Below are positions 61,535-64,000 of a stretch of DNA of 64,000 nt, piece after piece. The stretch comes from Methylobacterium thuringiense (lineage in GTDB: Bacteria > Pseudomonadota > Alphaproteobacteria > Rhizobiales > Beijerinckiaceae): contig NZ_BPRA01000006.1 of NCBI RefSeq assembly GCF_022179645.1, positions 62,001 to 126,000 on the forward strand. The letters run 5' to 3'. A model generated the notes under the pieces. It was given only the letters and a program-made list of their open reading frames with translations, was not told where the DNA came from and ran no database searches. The position numbers and the translations under genes were made by a program. Position 1 is the first letter of the stretch. Every line of letters begins with the position of its first letter.

Positions 61535-62629
61535 TCAGCCTTCCAATCGCCGAGCCACATCCTCCGCGAGCGACAACGCCGAAGTCAGCCCCGGGCTCTC
61601 GATCCCGAAGAGTTGGACCAGCCCGGGCATGCGATGCTCGGCCGGCCCGTCGACGAGAAAATCCGCGGCCGGCTCGCCCGGGCCGCTGAGCTTGGGACGG
61701 ATGCCGGCGTAGTCCGGCGTCAGGCGCCCGTCGGGCAGCGCAGGCCAGTAGCGCCGGATCGCCGCCTCGAACATCGCGGCCATCTCGGGCTCGACCGCAT
61801 AGTCCGGCATCTCGACCCAGGCGACGTCGGGACCGAAGCGCATGCGGCCGGCAAGATCGAGGGTGAGGTGGATGCCGAGCCCGCCCTCGACCGGGGCCGG
61901 ATAGATCAGCCGGGTGAAGGCGGGCTTGCCGGTGCAGCCGAAGTAGCGGCCCTTGGCCAGCACCTGCCGCGGCACGCGCTCGGGCGGATAGCCTTCGATC
62001 CCGTGCGCCACGGACTGCGCGCCGAGTCCGGCCGCGTTGACGATCGCGTCGACGTCGAGGGTCCCGGGGCTGTCTCCGCCGAAGCGGACCCGCCAGCGGC
62101 CGCCCTCCCGGCCTGCCGATTCGATCGGTGTGCGCAGGGCGAGTGCGCCGCCGACATCCTCGACCGCGCCGAGCAGCGACAGCATCAGGGCGTGGCTGTC
62201 GACGATGCCGGTGGCCGGCGATTCCAGCGCGGCGACACAGGCGAGGTTCGGCTCGAGGCGCCGGGCCTCGCCGGCCTCCAGCAGCCTCAGGCCCTCGACG
62301 CCGTTGGCGATGCCCCTGGCATGGATCGCCTCGATCCCCGCACGCTCCTCCTCGCAGACCGCGACGATCAGCTTGCCGCAGGCGCGGTACGGCACGCCGT
62401 GGCGCTCGCAGAAATCGTAGAGCAGCCGGCGTCCTTCGACGCAGTGGCGGGCGCGCAGGGAGCCGGTCGGATAGTACATCCCGCCATGGATCACCTCAGA
62501 ACTGCGCGAGGACACACCGGTGCCAAAGGCCCCCTCGGACTCGGCCACGATCACCGCGTGCCCGCGCAGGGCCAGCGCCCGCCCGATGGCGAGACCGACG
62601 ACGCCTGCGCCGACGACGAGCGTGTCCAT
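61535..62629 (-). CDS. lhgO: FAD-dependent oxidoreductase, L-2-hydroxyglutarate dehydrogenase-like
   Basis: A 364-aa DAO-fold flavoprotein. The N-terminal G-A-G-V-V-G-L-A-I-G-R-A binds FAD, and S-S-R-S-S-E-V-I-H-G-G-M-Y-Y is the pattern of L-2-hydroxyglutarate oxidases. It is convergent with the flavin reductase gene, with 5 bp between stops. The substrate is inferred from family resemblance only. Confidence 0.82.
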   Translation of the reverse strand: MDTLVVGAGVVGLAIGRALALRGHAVIVAESEGAFGTGVSSRSSEVIHGGMYYPTGSLRARHCVEGRRLLYDFCERHGVPYRACGKLIVAVCEEERAGIEAIHARGIANGVEGLRLLEAGEARRLEPNLACVAALESPATGIVDSHALMLSLLGAVEDVGGALALRTPIESAGREGGRWRVRFGGDSPGTLDVDAIVNAAGLGAQSVAHGIEGYPPERVPRQVLAKGRYFGCTGKPAFTRLIYPAPVEGGLGIHLTLDLAGRMRFGPDVAWVEMPDYAVEPEMAAMFEAAIRRYWPALPDGRLTPDYAGIRPKLSGPGEPAADFLVDGPAEHRMPGLVQLFGIESPGLTSALSLAEDVARRLEG

Positions 62630-63087
62630 GGTTCTAGATTCGCATCATGTTCGTCCGCGCAAAGCGGGACCCTTCGCGGAACGATGCGGGATCACGGGGC
62701 AAGGATCAACGGGCCCAGCGGCTCGGCGAGGGCCGGTCGGCAAGCCAGCCCTGGATAGCCACGGTGAACACCGCGATGCTTGACCGGACGGGCACCATGC
62801 GCAGCACCGATCCCACCCGCTCCCGCGTTCCGTCAGACGAGAAACGACGGTCCCCGGCGCGACGAGCGGACAACGCCTGCGCGCAGTCATCCGGCGGCGT
62901 CGCCGCGCCGGAGCGTTCCGCACCGCAAGAGCGCCATGCGTTGCAGGGCGTGGCGTTTGCACGCGCTTGCGGGTACGAACTCCTCTTGCTTCTCGTTCGA
63001 GACCGGCTCGCGGCCGGAGGAACGCCGACGCGACCCGCGCCGTGTTCCCCCACGATCCCGCCCCCCGCTCTCCAAGGTCGATTGCCC
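62630..63087. other. intergenic stretch before the DEAD-box helicase
   Basis: No gene with support is visible. A minus-strand frame ending near 62,706 has one hydrophobic segment (I-A-V-F-T-V-A-I-Q-G-W-L) but no start signal. Long upstream leaders are common before DEAD-box helicase genes, and 62,980-63,087 may be such a leader. Confidence 0.4.
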
Positions 63088-64000
63088 GTGCCGTTTCCGA
63101 CGCTTCCAGCCCCGCTTGCGCGGACGCTTGCCGCACGTGGCTACGAGGAGCCGACGCCGGTCCAGGAGGCCGTGCTCGATGCCGCCTCGCAGGGGCGCGA
63201 CCTCCTCGTCTCGGCCCAGACCGGTTCCGGCAAGACCGTCGCCTTCGGCATCGCCGTGGCCGAGCGCCTGCTCACCGAGGAGGGCACGCTGCCGCCCCCC
63301 GGCGCCCCGCTCGCGCTGGTGATCGCGCCGACGCGCGAATTGGCGCTTCAGGTCGAGCGTGAGATCACCTGGCTCTATGCCGAGACCGGCGCCCGCGTCG
63401 TCTCCTGCGTCGGCGGCATGGATCCGCGCCGCGAGGCCCGCGCGCTTGACGCCGGCGTCCACATCGTCGTCGGCACGCCGGGGCGCCTGCGCGACCATAT
63501 CGAGCGCGGCCGTCTGAAGACCGAGACGCTCGAAGCCGTCGTGCTCGACGAGGCCGACGAGATGCTCGATCTCGGTTTTCGCGACGACTTGGAGTTCATC
63601 CTGTCCTCGGCGCCGACCACGCGCCGCACGCTGCTGTTCTCCGCGACGCTGCCGAAGCTCATCACGGCTCTGGCCGAGCGCTACCAGCGCGATGCGCTCC
63701 GCCTCGCGGTGGCCGGCGCCTCGCGCGGCCACGCCGACATCTCCTACCGCGCCGTGCGCGTGCTGCCGCGCGAGATCGAGCACGCCGTCGTCAACATCCT
63801 GCGCTACGTCGATGCGCCCACCGCCATCGTCTTCTGCAACACCCGCGAGGGCGTGCGGCACCTGCAGGCCTCGCTGATCGAGCGCGGCTTCACCGCCGTC
63901 GCGCTCTCTGGCGAACTCGGCCAGGGCGAGCGTAACGCGGCACTCCAGGCGCTGCGCGACGGCCGGGCGCGCACCTGCGTCGCCACCGACGTTGCCGCCC
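63088..64000 (+). CDS. DEAD-box RNA helicase, N-terminal 304 residues (cut by window edge)
   Basis: The frame starts with GTG at 63088 and is open to the right edge. Motifs in order are the Q motif (G-Y-E-E-P-T-P-V-Q), A-Q-T-G-S-G-K-T, P-T-R-E-L-A, T-P-G-R-L, D-E-A-D, S-A-T and the start of the second RecA domain (I-V-F-C-N-T-R-E). It is a DeaD/CsdA-like helicase for RNA remodelling; the C-terminal extension that would separate subfamilies is outside the window. Confidence 0.9.
   Translation, partial: MPFPTLPAPLARTLAARGYEEPTPVQEAVLDAASQGRDLLVSAQTGSGKTVAFGIAVAERLLTEEGTLPPPGAPLALVIAPTRELALQVEREITWLYAETGARVVSCVGGMDPRREARALDAGVHIVVGTPGRLRDHIERGRLKTETLEAVVLDEADEMLDLGFRDDLEFILSSAPTTRRTLLFSATLPKLITALAERYQRDALRLAVAGASRGHADISYRAVRVLPREIEHAVVNILRYVDAPTAIVFCNTREGVRHLQASLIERGFTAVALSGELGQGERNAALQALRDGRARTCVATDVAA

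Noticed and set aside
1-64000. CRISPR arrays, rRNA genes and complete insertion sequences
   Set aside because: I looked for regularly spaced direct repeats, rRNA-like stretches and IS transposases with terminal repeats and saw none. The only transposase is the Tn7-like TnsB.

Overview
The window is GC-rich alphaproteobacterial DNA and most resembles a Methylobacterium/Methylorubrum-type chromosome. That assignment is an inference from the NepR-EcfG general stress response pair, the Anbu proteasome-like cluster, DUF2125 and the overall composition; no rRNA is present to confirm it. It has two halves. About 1-40,030 is accessory DNA: a Tn7-like transposition module, plasmid-like and defence-like operons, and a copper/cobalt-zinc-cadmium/arsenic resistance block. 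From a tRNA-Thr gene at 40,035-40,110 onward it is ordinary core chromosome. The tRNA is an obvious candidate integration site for the island.

Accessory half, left to right. (1) 1-5,316, minus strand: a Tn7-like operon with a 70-aa ORF, a TnsA-like paralogue that has lost catalytic residues, an intact TnsA, TnsB, a TniB/TnsC-type ATPase and the start of TniQ, which runs off the left edge. (2) 5,317-6,179: a gene-free stretch dense in inverted repeats. (3) 6,180-13,073, minus strand: an eight-gene operon without an established function. It encodes two diverged ParA/MinD-like proteins without a P-loop, three small proteins, a soluble FtsH-like AAA+ zinc protease, a metallophosphoesterase-fold protein missing metal ligands, and an intact DEDD exonuclease. 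Its promoter contains a CsoR-type operator, and a CsoR/FrmR-family repressor gene is divergent to it at 13,398. (4) 13,897-19,104: a KfrA-like protein, then a complete ABC-three-component (ABC-3C) system (SMC/Rad50-like ATPase, middle component, Mrr-type nuclease protein) and a tandem winged-helix-like protein. (5) 19,744-32,671: metal resistance with a Cu-type RND pair (cusB-cusA), a Co/Zn/Cd-type RND pair (czcB-czcA), several small exported His/Met/Cys-rich proteins and a 5'-truncated cation diffusion facilitator. No outer-membrane channel gene accompanies either RND pair. (6) 32,934-36,192: a membrane protein, an MBL-fold hydrolase and a divergent DUF2235 phospholipase-like protein, possibly a conflict module. 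(7) 36,367-39,824: divergent arsH and arsR-arsC-arsC-arsB around a palindromic ArsR operator.

Core half. It carries nepR-ecfG, a cysC-like kinase, aroK-aroB, a small membrane protein overlapping a xerD-like recombinase, a BioC-like methyltransferase, a diguanylate cyclase, an amino-acid permease, a GH3 beta-glucosidase, an RMF-like small protein, a DUF2125 protein, map, radC, the ATP-grasp/alpha-E/transglutaminase/Anbu cluster, a sulfite-oxidase-like protein with a flavin reductase, an L-2-hydroxyglutarate-dehydrogenase-like oxidase, and a DEAD-box helicase cut by the right edge.

The best candidates for undescribed biology are the CsoR-operator-controlled operon at 6-13 kb, with several apparent pseudo-enzymes beside intact ones; the Tn7-like module with one live and one apparently dead TnsA; and the DUF2235/MBL/membrane-protein trio.
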